This document shows, one piece after another, positions 17,390-25,205 of a DNA stretch of 54,280 nt; position 1 is the first letter of the stretch; each line of letters starts with the position of its first letter. A model generated the notes under the pieces. It worked only from the letters and a program-made list of their open reading frames with translations. It had not been told where the DNA came from and did no database searches. Position numbers and translations under genes: made by a program. The stretch comes from Rhodobacteraceae bacterium HLUCCO07 (GTDB lineage Bacteria > Pseudomonadota > Alphaproteobacteria > Rhodobacterales > Rhodobacteraceae), in the NCBI GenBank assembly GCA_001314705.1, contig LJSU01000017.1, forward strand, positions 1 through 54,280, in the 5' to 3' direction.

Positions 17390-18363
17390 GATTTGCCTCT
17401 GAGCCTGGGATCTGCCCAGCGATAGGAAATGTCGGTCAGGATATTGGCCACGACCACCATGGCCGAGGCGAAGAACAGAACCCCCATGATGGTGGGGTAA
17501 TCGCGGCGCAGGATCGAATCGAACGCAAGCCGGCCCATGCCGGGCCAGTTGAACACGGTCTCGACCAGCAGGGCGCCCGAGATGAGATTGCCGAATTGCA
17601 GGCCGGCGACGGTCAGGATCGGCAGCGCCGCGTTGCGCAGCGCATGTTTGAAGAGCACGGTCTTTTCCGCCGCCCCCTTGGCGCGTGCGGTGCGGATGTA
17701 GTCGGAGCCCAGCACCTCCAGCATGGAGGCGCGCGAAAGCCGCGCGTATTGCGCGAGATAGATGATGGCGAGAGTGAATGCGGGCAAGACGAGGTGGTGT
17801 GCGACATCAAGCGCCCAGGTCAGGCCGCCGGCGCTGCGCAGGCGGACCGACTGCATCCCCTCGACCGGAAAGATCGGAAGGACCGAGGCGAACAGGATGA
17901 TCAGCATGATCCCGGTCCAGAACACGGGAACAGCATAGCCGATCGTGGCAAAGACCGAGACGAAGCCCGACATCACCCCATTGGGTTTGCGCGCGGCGAT
18001 GACGCCGAGAAAGACACCCAGGAGGATCGAAAGGATCTGTGCCGTGATCACCAGAAGGATGGTTGCGCCGATACGTTGCCCGATCAGTGACGACACGGGC
18101 TGATCGAAGAAGAAGCTCTTGCCCAGGTCGCCCTGCAGCACGTTGCCGACATAGATGCCAAGCTGCGTGATCACCGGCTTGTTGAGGCCGTATTCCTCGC
18201 GAATGCTTGCGAGCATCTCGTCCGAGGCGCCGCCCATTTCACCGGCAATGACCACCGCGGGATCGCCGGGGGCAAGACGGATCAGCAGGAAGTTCAGTAC
18301 GACCACGCCGAGCATCAGGATGAGCCCATAACCGACGCGGCGGAGAATGTAGGAAGAGCTCAT
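17386..18363 (-). CDS. Peptide-type ABC transporter permease, DppB/OppB-like (importer 1)
   Basis: The 325-residue protein starts MSSSYILRRVGYGLILM at the ATG at 18363, with AAGGAA upstream. The ORF extends another 32 codons, but those are polar and not family-like. Six membrane helices are present, the first followed by the conserved RLAPGDPA. The EAA loop reads YIRTARAKGAAEKTVLFKHALRNA. It pairs with DppC to form the translocation channel. It lies 126 nt after the binding-protein gene, with a strong stem-loop between them. Confidence 0.92.
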   Translation of the reverse strand: MSSSYILRRVGYGLILMLGVVVLNFLLIRLAPGDPAVVIAGEMGGASDEMLASIREEYGLNKPVITQLGIYVGNVLQGDLGKSFFFDQPVSSLIGQRIGATILLVITAQILSILLGVFLGVIAARKPNGVMSGFVSVFATIGYAVPVFWTGIMLIILFASVLPIFPVEGMQSVRLRSAGGLTWALDVAHHLVLPAFTLAIIYLAQYARLSRASMLEVLGSDYIRTARAKGAAEKTVLFKHALRNAALPILTVAGLQFGNLISGALLVETVFNWPGMGRLAFDSILRRDYPTIMGVLFFASAMVVVANILTDISYRWADPRLRGKS

Positions 18364-18449
18364 GCGGCGTTCCTTCGGGGACGTGAATGCGGCGAAACAT
18401 GACAGGCCGTCCGAGCGTGTCGTGATCCGCCGGGAAAGAACCGGCCGGA

Positions 18450-18479
18450 GCCCTGCCACGGGGTGACCCGTGGCAGGGC
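18450..18479 (-). repeat. Intercistronic stem-loop between the importer 1 binding-protein gene and dppB
   Basis: A perfect 13-bp stem (arms 18450-18462 and 18467-18479) closes a 4-nt loop, 11 nt past the substrate-binding-protein stop. No T-run follows, so read-through to dppB is expected. Such hairpins can protect the upstream mRNA from 3' exonucleases and so raise binding-protein output. Confidence 0.75.
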
Positions 18480-18489
18480 AAGGCCCGGG

Positions 18490-20046
18490 TTACTCAGACC
18501 ATTCGAGACGGTCCAGCGGGTGCATGGTGCCCCAGATGCCCTTGGGCGGGTTCATCAACCGGTTGTCATAGGCGGTGTGATAGGGGGTCGCGTTGATGAA
18601 GTAGATCGGCACGTCCTGCGCGATGATGTGCTGGAACCGCGAATAGAGTTCCTTGCGCTTGTCCGGGTCCTGTTCGATCGCCGCGGCGTTCAGGATTTCG
18701 TCGACCTCTTCGTTGCAATAGCTCTGGGTGTTGGACCAGATCACGCCTTCCCGGATGTTCGAGCACAGATAGGTGCGGTGCACCCCGATCACCGGGTCGC
18801 CCCAGTTGAACACGGCGTCCATGGTGAGTTCGAATTCATGCCCGCTGACGCGGCCCGCCCATGTCGGGAAATCCGGCGCCGAGCGCACGGTCAGGTCGAT
18901 GCCGATCTTCTTGAGCTGCGACTTGAGGTATTCGGCGACCGATTGCTGCTGTTCCTTCGTGCCGGGAATGAAGTCGATGGTGAGTTCCATCCCGTCGCCG
19001 AAGCCGGCCTCGGCCATGAGTGCGTTGGCCTTGTCGAGGTCGACGTCATAGGCTTCGATCGTGTCATCGAAGAAGGGCGAGCTTTCGATGATCGGGCCAC
19101 GTTGTTGTGTCGAGACACCGCGATGCAGGGCATTGGTGATGAATTCGCGGTCGGTTGCATAGGCGATGGCCTGGCGTACCCGCACATCGCTGAGCTTTTC
19201 GCTCTTGGTGTTGAAAGCCAGCCAGTTGATCGGGCCGACGGCGGCATAGCCTTCATCGGTGATCTCGATGTGATCGGCCTTTTCCAGCCGGAGGATTTCC
19301 TGGCTGCCCGCCATGAAGGGATACATGTCGACATCGCCATTTTCCATCGAGATCAGCAGCGATGAGGGATCCTTGACCATGTTGATGATGATCTCGTCCA
19401 GCTTGGGGCGACCGTCGATGAAGAAATCCGGATTCTTCTTGAGGATGATCGCCTCACCGGCGGTGAACTCTTCGAGCATGAAGGGCCCCGATCCGACCGG
19501 TTCGCTGTTGGCGGGGTGCGATTTCACGTCCTGTCCGTCATCGAAGATATGCTTTGGGAGCACCGGGGCCAGCGCCGGGGACAGCGCCAGCAAGAGCGCC
19601 GGGTGCGGCTGGCTGAGCCGGATGATGGCGGTGTGCTCGTCCGGGGTCTCGATCGTGTCGACCGGGGCGAACATCGACTGGAAGGGGTGGTTCTCCTTGG
19701 TCGTCATGATCGAGAAGGCCACGTCTTCGGACGTGATCGGCTCACCGTCATGGAAGGTGGCGTCCTGCACGAGGTTGAGCGTGACCGACAGGCCGTCGTC
19801 GCTGACGTCCCAGCTTTCGGCGAGATAGGGCTGCGGTTCCCAGTTTTCGTCATAGCGCAGCGGCGAGGCGAAGATCTGGGTCGAGGGGACGGCCGTGGCG
19901 ATGCCCGACTGTACCGCCCCGTTGAGATGGCGTGGCACCTGGGTCGAGCCGATGACGAGTGTGCCGCCTTCTGCAAAGGCAGGTGCAGATCCGAGCGATC
20001 CAGCCGTGATGGCCGCCGCGCCCAATAGTCGCGTAACATGTTTCAT
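18490..20046 (-). CDS. Peptide-type ABC transporter substrate-binding protein (importer 1)
   Basis: The 518-residue protein has a Sec signal peptide (MKHVTRLLGAAAITAGSL..., cleavage near APAFA-EGG). It has the cluster C/SBP_bac_5 fold: LAESWDVSDDGLSVTLNL, the family motif ATFHDGEPITSEDVAFS, and LSDVRVRQAIAYATDREFI. It captures peptides or peptide-like ligands in the periplasm; the ligand cannot be told from sequence. The ATG at 20046 has GGGAG 7 nt upstream; the ORF upstream of it is a shadow of the LysR gene. It is the first structural gene of its operon and lies next to LysR and two amidohydrolases, which suggests the imported compound is an amide or N-substituted molecule. Confidence 0.93.
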   Translation of the reverse strand: MKHVTRLLGAAAITAGSLGSAPAFAEGGTLVIGSTQVPRHLNGAVQSGIATAVPSTQIFASPLRYDENWEPQPYLAESWDVSDDGLSVTLNLVQDATFHDGEPITSEDVAFSIMTTKENHPFQSMFAPVDTIETPDEHTAIIRLSQPHPALLLALSPALAPVLPKHIFDDGQDVKSHPANSEPVGSGPFMLEEFTAGEAIILKKNPDFFIDGRPKLDEIIINMVKDPSSLLISMENGDVDMYPFMAGSQEILRLEKADHIEITDEGYAAVGPINWLAFNTKSEKLSDVRVRQAIAYATDREFITNALHRGVSTQQRGPIIESSPFFDDTIEAYDVDLDKANALMAEAGFGDGMELTIDFIPGTKEQQQSVAEYLKSQLKKIGIDLTVRSAPDFPTWAGRVSGHEFELTMDAVFNWGDPVIGVHRTYLCSNIREGVIWSNTQSYCNEEVDEILNAAAIEQDPDKRKELYSRFQHIIAQDVPIYFINATPYHTAYDNRLMNPPKGIWGTMHPLDRLEWSE

Positions 20047-20118
20047 TGGTAGACTCCCGGTTGGTTCATTATGAATTCTTTGTTTTCTTCCTATCATTGT
20101 TAGCGATGACATATGGCA

Positions 20119-20137
20119 CAGAAAACAGTGTTTTCTG
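20119..20137. promoter_or_regulatory. Perfect 8+8 inverted repeat upstream of importer 1 (operator candidate)
   Basis: CAGAAAAC-AGT-GTTTTCTG is a perfect palindrome with a 3-nt centre, about 73-91 nt before the binding-protein start, within an AT-rich 116-nt gap after the LysR stop. In the direction of transcription the T-rich tracts precede rather than follow it, so it does not look like a terminator. A regulator binding site is the best reading. Confidence 0.5.
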
Positions 20138-20162
20138 GATAGAGAAAAAACAAAAAATGTGC

Positions 20163-21107
20163 TTAGAGGGTGATGGTTCTCTCGGTCTCGCCCAGAAGAA
20201 GATGGTCGAACCCGCCATTCTCGGCGAGATCCGTCACGATCTTGAGCACCGCCTGCACCATGGCCGACCTCAGCGACCCGGATGTGCAGGACACGCCGAA
20301 CTCCGGCGATGGGACGTTGCCGCGCAGCGGGCGGACCACGTAACCGTTCTGTCCCGAGCGGTCGTTCGGGCCACAGATATTGAGAAGGGAATAGCCGAAA
20401 TCGGCCGCCACCAGCCCGCGCAGCACCGACGAGGATTTGGTGCGATGCACGACGTTGGGGCGCAGCCCGCGTGACGAGAAGATCTCTCGGAAATACCGCT
20501 CGGTGGTGGGCAGATCGAGCAGGATCATCGGCAGGTCCGCCAGATCCTCCAGCGCCACGGAATCGTCCAGTGCCAGCGGTGAGTTTTGCGGCAAAAGTGC
20601 CCATGGCCGAGCGTGAAAGAGCGACTTGAAGGGCATTTTCTCGGGCGTGTTGCGTCGATAGGTCAGGGCCAGATCGACCGATCCGGTGTGCAGCAGATCG
20701 CTGATCGTCTGCATGTCGCCTTCCTTTAGGTCAATCCGGATCGAGGGATAGGCCCGCGCCACATGCCGCAGGACCGGCGGCAGGACATGCGGCGCGCTGG
20801 GCGCGTAGCAGGCGAGGCTGAGCGTGCCCGAGGGCGCACCCGACAGGGACAGCAATTCGGATTCGAACACCCGCGCCTGCTCCAGGAAACCGGTGACCAG
20901 CCGGCCCACCCGGTGCCCCGTCTCGGTGGGAACGAGGCCCTTGGCGGGAATCCGTCGGAAAAGCTCGGTGCCGACATGCTGTTCCACCGAGTCGATCGCT
21001 GCGGTGATCGAGCTTTGCGAGATGTTCATCTCGATCGCCGCGCGCGCGATCGAGCCGGTCCGCAGGACGGCATCGAAATAGCGCAATTGTTTGAGCGTGA
21101 AGTGCAT
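20163..21107 (-). CDS. LysR-family transcriptional regulator
   Basis: The 314-residue protein has an N-terminal winged HTH (MHFTLKQLRYFDAVLRTGSI, then the recognition helix in SQSSITAAIDSVEQHVG) over about residues 4-62. A LysR effector-binding domain follows, from about 90 to 295. It lies between importer 1 (same strand, downstream) and the amidohydrolase pair (divergent, 105 nt from start to start). Control of either or both is likely, with the imported compound or its product as co-inducer. The basis is position; no effector is known. Confidence 0.92.
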   Translation of the reverse strand: MHFTLKQLRYFDAVLRTGSIARAAIEMNISQSSITAAIDSVEQHVGTELFRRIPAKGLVPTETGHRVGRLVTGFLEQARVFESELLSLSGAPSGTLSLACYAPSAPHVLPPVLRHVARAYPSIRIDLKEGDMQTISDLLHTGSVDLALTYRRNTPEKMPFKSLFHARPWALLPQNSPLALDDSVALEDLADLPMILLDLPTTERYFREIFSSRGLRPNVVHRTKSSSVLRGLVAADFGYSLLNICGPNDRSGQNGYVVRPLRGNVPSPEFGVSCTSGSLRSAMVQAVLKIVTDLAENGGFDHLLLGETERTITL

Positions 21108-21186
21108 GGTGCAACTGTTCCAACATGAAATCGGGTTTGACCTGACAGTAAAACCATTTTTCCGAAGGGCAAGCCGGGGCGTAACA

Positions 21187-21202
21187 TTTCGTCACAACGA
21201 AA
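21187..21202. promoter_or_regulatory. Inverted repeat in the LysR/amidohydrolase divergent region
   Basis: TTTCGT-CACA-ACGAAA is a perfect 6+6 repeat, 11 nt before the first amidohydrolase ATG and partly overlapping its AAAGG ribosome-binding site. It could be a repressor operator or an mRNA hairpin limiting translation. It lacks the classic T-N11-A LysR layout, so assignment to the neighbouring regulator is uncertain. Confidence 0.35.
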
Positions 21203-21212
21203 GGACGGCATC

Positions 21213-22841
21213 ATGGGCGAGATAACGGTTTTCCGGGCGCAAAAGGTCGTGACGATGGATCCGAACCGCCCGGAAGCGACCCATGTCGCGGTGCGCGAAG
21301 GGCGGATCCTGGCCGTGGGGGGCGCCGATTGTGCCAACCAATGGGGCAAGGTGGTGCATGATGACAGCCTGGCCCATGCGGTTCTGATGCCCGGATTTGT
21401 CGAGGGCCACAGCCACATGGCCGAAACCGTGTTCTGGGATTATGCCTATGCCGGCTTTCACGACCGTATCGACCCTGACGGGCGGCTCTGGCGGGGCAAG
21501 ACCGATATCGAGTCGGTGATCGCCGATCTGCGCGCGCATATCGAAACCCTGCCTGCCGATGCGCCGCTGATTGCCTGGGGGTTCGACCCGATCTTTCTGC
21601 CGGGTGAACGGCTCAACCGCGACCATCTCGACCGGGTGAGCGATGAGCGCCCGGTGGTGGTGCTGTTCTCGTCGGGGCACCTGATGTGCGTGAATTCCAA
21701 GGCGCTCGCGGCGGTCGGCTATGACCGAGAGAGCAATATCGAAGGCGTGATGCGCCGCGGCGATGGTGAACCCTCGGGCGAGTTGCAGGAAATGGCGGCG
21801 ATGTTCCCGGTGATGCGGCGCATGGGAATGGACACGCGCACCCGGTCGCATCTGCCCGATCATGTCGATGCTTTCGGGCGGATCTGTGTGCGCGCGGGTG
21901 TGACGACGGCGACCGATCTGTTCGCGATGCTGACCGATGAGACCGCGCAAAGTCTTATCGCGGCGACGGCGAAACCGGGCTATCCCGTGCGGGTGGTGCC
22001 CGCGGTTTCGACGATCCACAGCTCGGCCGAAGAGGTCAAGGCGCAGGTCGATGCGCTGGCTGCGCAGAACCACGAAAAGCTGCGCATCGGGGCGGTCAAG
22101 CTCATGACCGACGGCTCGATCCAGGGTTTCAGCGCGCGGGTGAAATGGCCCGCTTACGTGGGCGGGCAGCCCAATGGTATCTGGAACATGGCCCCCGAAG
22201 AAATTTTCAGCACCTGCGAGATGATGCAGCAGGCGGGCATCCAGATGCATATCCACACCAATGGCGACGAGGCCAGTGAGTTGGTGCTGGACGCGCTGGC
22301 AGCCGCGGCGCGCAAGCACCCCTGGCCGGGCGCGCGCCACGTGTTGCAACATGCCCAGATGATGGGGTCGGCGCTCTTTGCGCGGGCGGCAGAGCTGGGG
22401 GTTTGCGTCAATCTTTTTGCCAATCATATCTGGTATTTCGGCGACCAGCACGCGACCATGACCATTGGCGAGGATCGCGCGGCGCGGATGGACGCGTGCC
22501 GCTCGGCTCTCGATGCGGGGGTGCATCTGGCGATCCATTCGGATTCGCCGGTGACGCCGATGGGGCCGCTTTTCACCGCATGGTGCGCGGTCAACCGGGT
22601 GACTGCCTCGGGCCGGGTGCTGGGCGAGGCGCAGCGGATCACGGTGGACGAGGCGCTTTTTGCTATCACGATGGGGGCGGCCTACACGCTCAAGATGGAC
22701 GCGGAAGTGGGCAGCATAGAGACCGGGAAACGCGCCGATTTCGCGGTGCTGGGCGAAGATCCGAGGGCTGTTGCCCCCGGGACATTGAAAGACGTGCCGG
22801 TACTGGGCACGGTCACGGGCGGGCAACTCAACCTGCTGTGA
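21213..22841 (+). CDS. YtcJ-like metal-dependent amidohydrolase, copy 1
   Basis: The 542-residue Amidohydro_3 protein has the metal-binding HxH at His66/His68 (GFVEGHSHM). A later TDGSIQGFSARVKWPAY block carries a conserved Asp/Ser of the family, IHTNGDEA carries the next metal His, and HSDSPVTPMGPL lies near the C-terminus. YtcJ relatives hydrolyse amide bonds; the N-substituted formamide deformylase NfdA is a characterised member. No signal peptide is present, so it acts in the cytosol. It is divergent from LysR and followed 24 nt later by a paralogue of exactly equal length. The substrate is probably what importer 1 brings in, which is an inference. Confidence 0.88.
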   Translation: MGEITVFRAQKVVTMDPNRPEATHVAVREGRILAVGGADCANQWGKVVHDDSLAHAVLMPGFVEGHSHMAETVFWDYAYAGFHDRIDPDGRLWRGKTDIESVIADLRAHIETLPADAPLIAWGFDPIFLPGERLNRDHLDRVSDERPVVVLFSSGHLMCVNSKALAAVGYDRESNIEGVMRRGDGEPSGELQEMAAMFPVMRRMGMDTRTRSHLPDHVDAFGRICVRAGVTTATDLFAMLTDETAQSLIAATAKPGYPVRVVPAVSTIHSSAEEVKAQVDALAAQNHEKLRIGAVKLMTDGSIQGFSARVKWPAYVGGQPNGIWNMAPEEIFSTCEMMQQAGIQMHIHTNGDEASELVLDALAAAARKHPWPGARHVLQHAQMMGSALFARAAELGVCVNLFANHIWYFGDQHATMTIGEDRAARMDACRSALDAGVHLAIHSDSPVTPMGPLFTAWCAVNRVTASGRVLGEAQRITVDEALFAITMGAAYTLKMDAEVGSIETGKRADFAVLGEDPRAVAPGTLKDVPVLGTVTGGQLNLL

Positions 22842-22865
22842 AGATTTATGAAAAGAGAGGCGAAG

Positions 22866-24494
22866 ATGTCGGGTATAACAGTATTCAAGGCGAAAAAGGT
22901 CATCACCATGGACCCGAACCGGCCCAGTGCGACCCATGTCGCGGTGCGCGACGGGCACATCCTGGCGGTGGGCAGCGCGAACTGCGCCGACCAGTGGGGC
23001 GAGGCCAGTCATGATGACAGGTTTGCCGATGCCGTGTTGATGCCCGGGATGGTGGAAGGGCATGCCCACATGATGTCGGGGGCGATGTGGAATTTCGCCT
23101 ATGCGGGGTTTCACGACCGGATGGACCCGAACGGCAAATGGTGGAAGGGCAAGCCGGATGTCGCCGCGGTAGTGCGCGATCTGGGCGAGTATGAAAAGGG
23201 CCTGGCTGCGGGCGAGCCGCTGATCGGCTGGGGACTCGACCCGATCTTTTTCGAGGGCGAGCGGTTGTCGCGCTACCATCTCGACCAGATCACGACCGAG
23301 CGGCCGGTGGCGATCATGTTCTCGAATTTCCACCTGATGTGCGTCAATTCCAAGGCGTTGGAGATGGTCGGATACGATGCGGCGACCAATGCCGAGGGCG
23401 TGGTCAAGGGGGCCGATGGCGCGCCCACCGGCGAGTTGCAGGAAATGGCCGCGATGTTCCCGGTCATGCGCAGATTGGGAATGGATTTCAGGGGGTTGAG
23501 CCAGAAGCCCGAGGCAATCCACGCCTATGGCGAGGTCTGCAAGCGGGCCGGTGTGACCACGGTGACGGACCTTTATTCACAGATGGAGGAGGATGATCTG
23601 GGCAGCCTTCTGGAGGTGACGTCGGGGGATGACTTCCCGGTGCGGCTGGTGCCGGTGCTGGGCGTGGCGGGGACGGACCCCGACCAGTCGGCGAATCGGG
23701 CGCTGGCGCTCAGGGCGAAATCCACCGACAAGCTGCGCCTCGGGGCGGTCAAGGTGATGACCGATGGGTCGATCCAGGGCTGGACCGCGCGGGTCAAGTG
23801 GCCCGGTTATGTCGGCGGACAGCCCAACGGGATCTGGAACATGTCGCCCGACGAAATCCACCGCATGGTCGAGGTGATGCAGGCCGCGGGCGTGCAGATG
23901 CATCTTCACACCAATGGCGACGAGGCCAGCGAAGTGGCGATCGACGCCATGGCCGAAGCCGCGCGCAAGCACCCCTGGCCGGGGGCGCGGCACGTGCTGC
24001 AGCATTGCCAGATGATGGGCCGGGACCAGTTCGAACGCTGTGTCGAGCTGGGCATCTGCACCAATATTTTCTCCAATCATATCTGGTACTTCGGGGATCA
24101 GCACGCCGCACTTACCCTTGGCGACGCGCGCGCCGAGCGGATGAACGCGGCGCGCATGGCGCTCGATACGGGCGTGCATGTGGCGATCCATTCGGATGCG
24201 CCGGTGACGCCGATGGGGCCGCTTTTCACCGCGTGGTGCGCGGTCAACCGGCAGACCATGTCGGGCCGGGTGCTGGGCGAGGCGCAGCGGATCACGGTGG
24301 AGGAGGCGCTTTTTGCCATCACGATGGGCGCGGCCTACACGCTCAAGATGGACGCGGAAGTGGGCAGCATCGAGGCCGGGAAACGCGCCGATTTCGCGGT
24401 GCTGGGCGACGACCCCACCGCCGTCGCGCCCGAGGCATTGAAGGACGTGCCGGTGCTGGGCACGGTCACGGGCGGGGTGCCGCACCCGGCCTGA
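22866..24494 (+). CDS. YtcJ-like metal-dependent amidohydrolase, copy 2
   Basis: This 542-residue tandem paralogue of the preceding gene has HxH again at His66/His68 (GMVEGHAHM) and the same later motifs (TDGSIQGWTARVKWPGY, HTNGDEA, HSDAPVTPMGPL). The start is the ATG at 22866 (MSGITVFKAKKV), aligning exactly with copy 1; an upstream ATG at 22848 adds six residues without homology. The first halves differ in the active-site approach (SHMAETVFWDYAY against AHMMSGAMWNFAY), while the last 60 codons are nearly identical at DNA level. Related but not identical substrates, or stepwise action, are plausible. Confidence 0.88.
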   Translation: MSGITVFKAKKVITMDPNRPSATHVAVRDGHILAVGSANCADQWGEASHDDRFADAVLMPGMVEGHAHMMSGAMWNFAYAGFHDRMDPNGKWWKGKPDVAAVVRDLGEYEKGLAAGEPLIGWGLDPIFFEGERLSRYHLDQITTERPVAIMFSNFHLMCVNSKALEMVGYDAATNAEGVVKGADGAPTGELQEMAAMFPVMRRLGMDFRGLSQKPEAIHAYGEVCKRAGVTTVTDLYSQMEEDDLGSLLEVTSGDDFPVRLVPVLGVAGTDPDQSANRALALRAKSTDKLRLGAVKVMTDGSIQGWTARVKWPGYVGGQPNGIWNMSPDEIHRMVEVMQAAGVQMHLHTNGDEASEVAIDAMAEAARKHPWPGARHVLQHCQMMGRDQFERCVELGICTNIFSNHIWYFGDQHAALTLGDARAERMNAARMALDTGVHVAIHSDAPVTPMGPLFTAWCAVNRQTMSGRVLGEAQRITVEEALFAITMGAAYTLKMDAEVGSIEAGKRADFAVLGDDPTAVAPEALKDVPVLGTVTGGVPHPA

Positions 24495-24585
24495 CCCACG
24501 GACGGGTTGCCAATCCGTTCACGCCCCGCCCCGCCGGGTTAACGGGGGTCTTTCGGCGAGAAACCGGGGGGTGACATGCGTATGC

Positions 24586-24602
24586 CCCCCGGCTGCCGGG
24601 GG
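24586..24602 (+). terminator. GC-rich hairpin after the amidohydrolase pair
   Basis: A perfect 7-bp stem (CCCCCGG / CCGGGGG, loop CTG) is followed by ATCTTAA, a weak T-containing tail. It sits 91 nt after the second amidohydrolase stop and before the opposing DUF4411 gene. It may end the amidohydrolase transcript. The rest of 24495-24731 shows no gene. Confidence 0.4.
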
Positions 24603-24731
24603 ATCTTAACGGTTTGGCAAGGAAAAGGGTTAATTGGTCGCGCGGGGGGGGCGGTCTCTCGTTGCGGGTGCAGTCAGCGGGCCTCAGTCCCGGAGCGGAC
24701 GTCGTTTCACTCGTACATCTTAGACGCCAGC

Positions 24732-25205
24732 TTAACCTACCACCCATCCTTCCGCCTGAATGAGTTGAAGCAGGTTCATTGTCTGGGGCATGCCCATACC
24801 GTTACATACGTCCGGAATGTTGGGTCGATTCAAATTTCCGGTCGGCTTTTCGTCCGTGACGATCTGCAGGCTTTCGACGCGCGCCAGGGCGATGACAAAG
24901 GGGTCTGCGGACGTGCGTAGCTTTCGCTCTCCAACAAGCCGAGGATAGGTGGCGAGCACATTCGCCGCCTCAATCTGAATGACTTCCTCGAGTTCTCGAA
25001 ACATCTTGTCGCGCTGCTTGAGCCAACCATGCAATTCGTCAGAACGTTTGGAAGTCTCGCGCAATACCTCAGTGGGGGCGAGAAGCCTCTCGGAACCAAT
25101 TAGATCGTCAAACTTTTCCCAGACGCGCGGGAAGTTTTCGGGTGGGTAACGTTCTTGCCATGCTGCGATGAGCGCGCTGGTGTCGATACAGTATACAACT
25201 ATCAC
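24732..25205 (-). CDS. DUF4411 family PIN-like protein (probable toxin)
   Basis: The 157-residue protein begins at a GTG at 25205 that overlaps the stop of the upstream HTH-ImmA/IrrE gene (GTGA). It has a PIN-like pattern: an early Asp in VYCIDTSALIAAW (Asp8), an acidic block in the middle, and SADPFVIALARV and IVTDEK near the C-terminus. PIN-domain toxins are metal-dependent RNases. DUF4411 proteins commonly sit directly after HTH-ImmA/IrrE proteins, as here, and that pair is regarded as a toxin-antitoxin-like module. RNase activity of this protein is inferred. The DNA here is clearly richer in A+T than its neighbours, a sign of transfer. Confidence 0.85.
   Translation of the reverse strand: MIVVYCIDTSALIAAWQERYPPENFPRVWEKFDDLIGSERLLAPTEVLRETSKRSDELHGWLKQRDKMFRELEEVIQIEAANVLATYPRLVGERKLRTSADPFVIALARVESLQIVTDEKPTGNLNRPNIPDVCNGMGMPQTMNLLQLIQAEGWVVG

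Noticed and set aside
21192-23522. 776-codon minus-strand open frame, rich in His/Arg/Gly
   Set aside because: It mirrors the two amidohydrolase genes and has no family-like segment.
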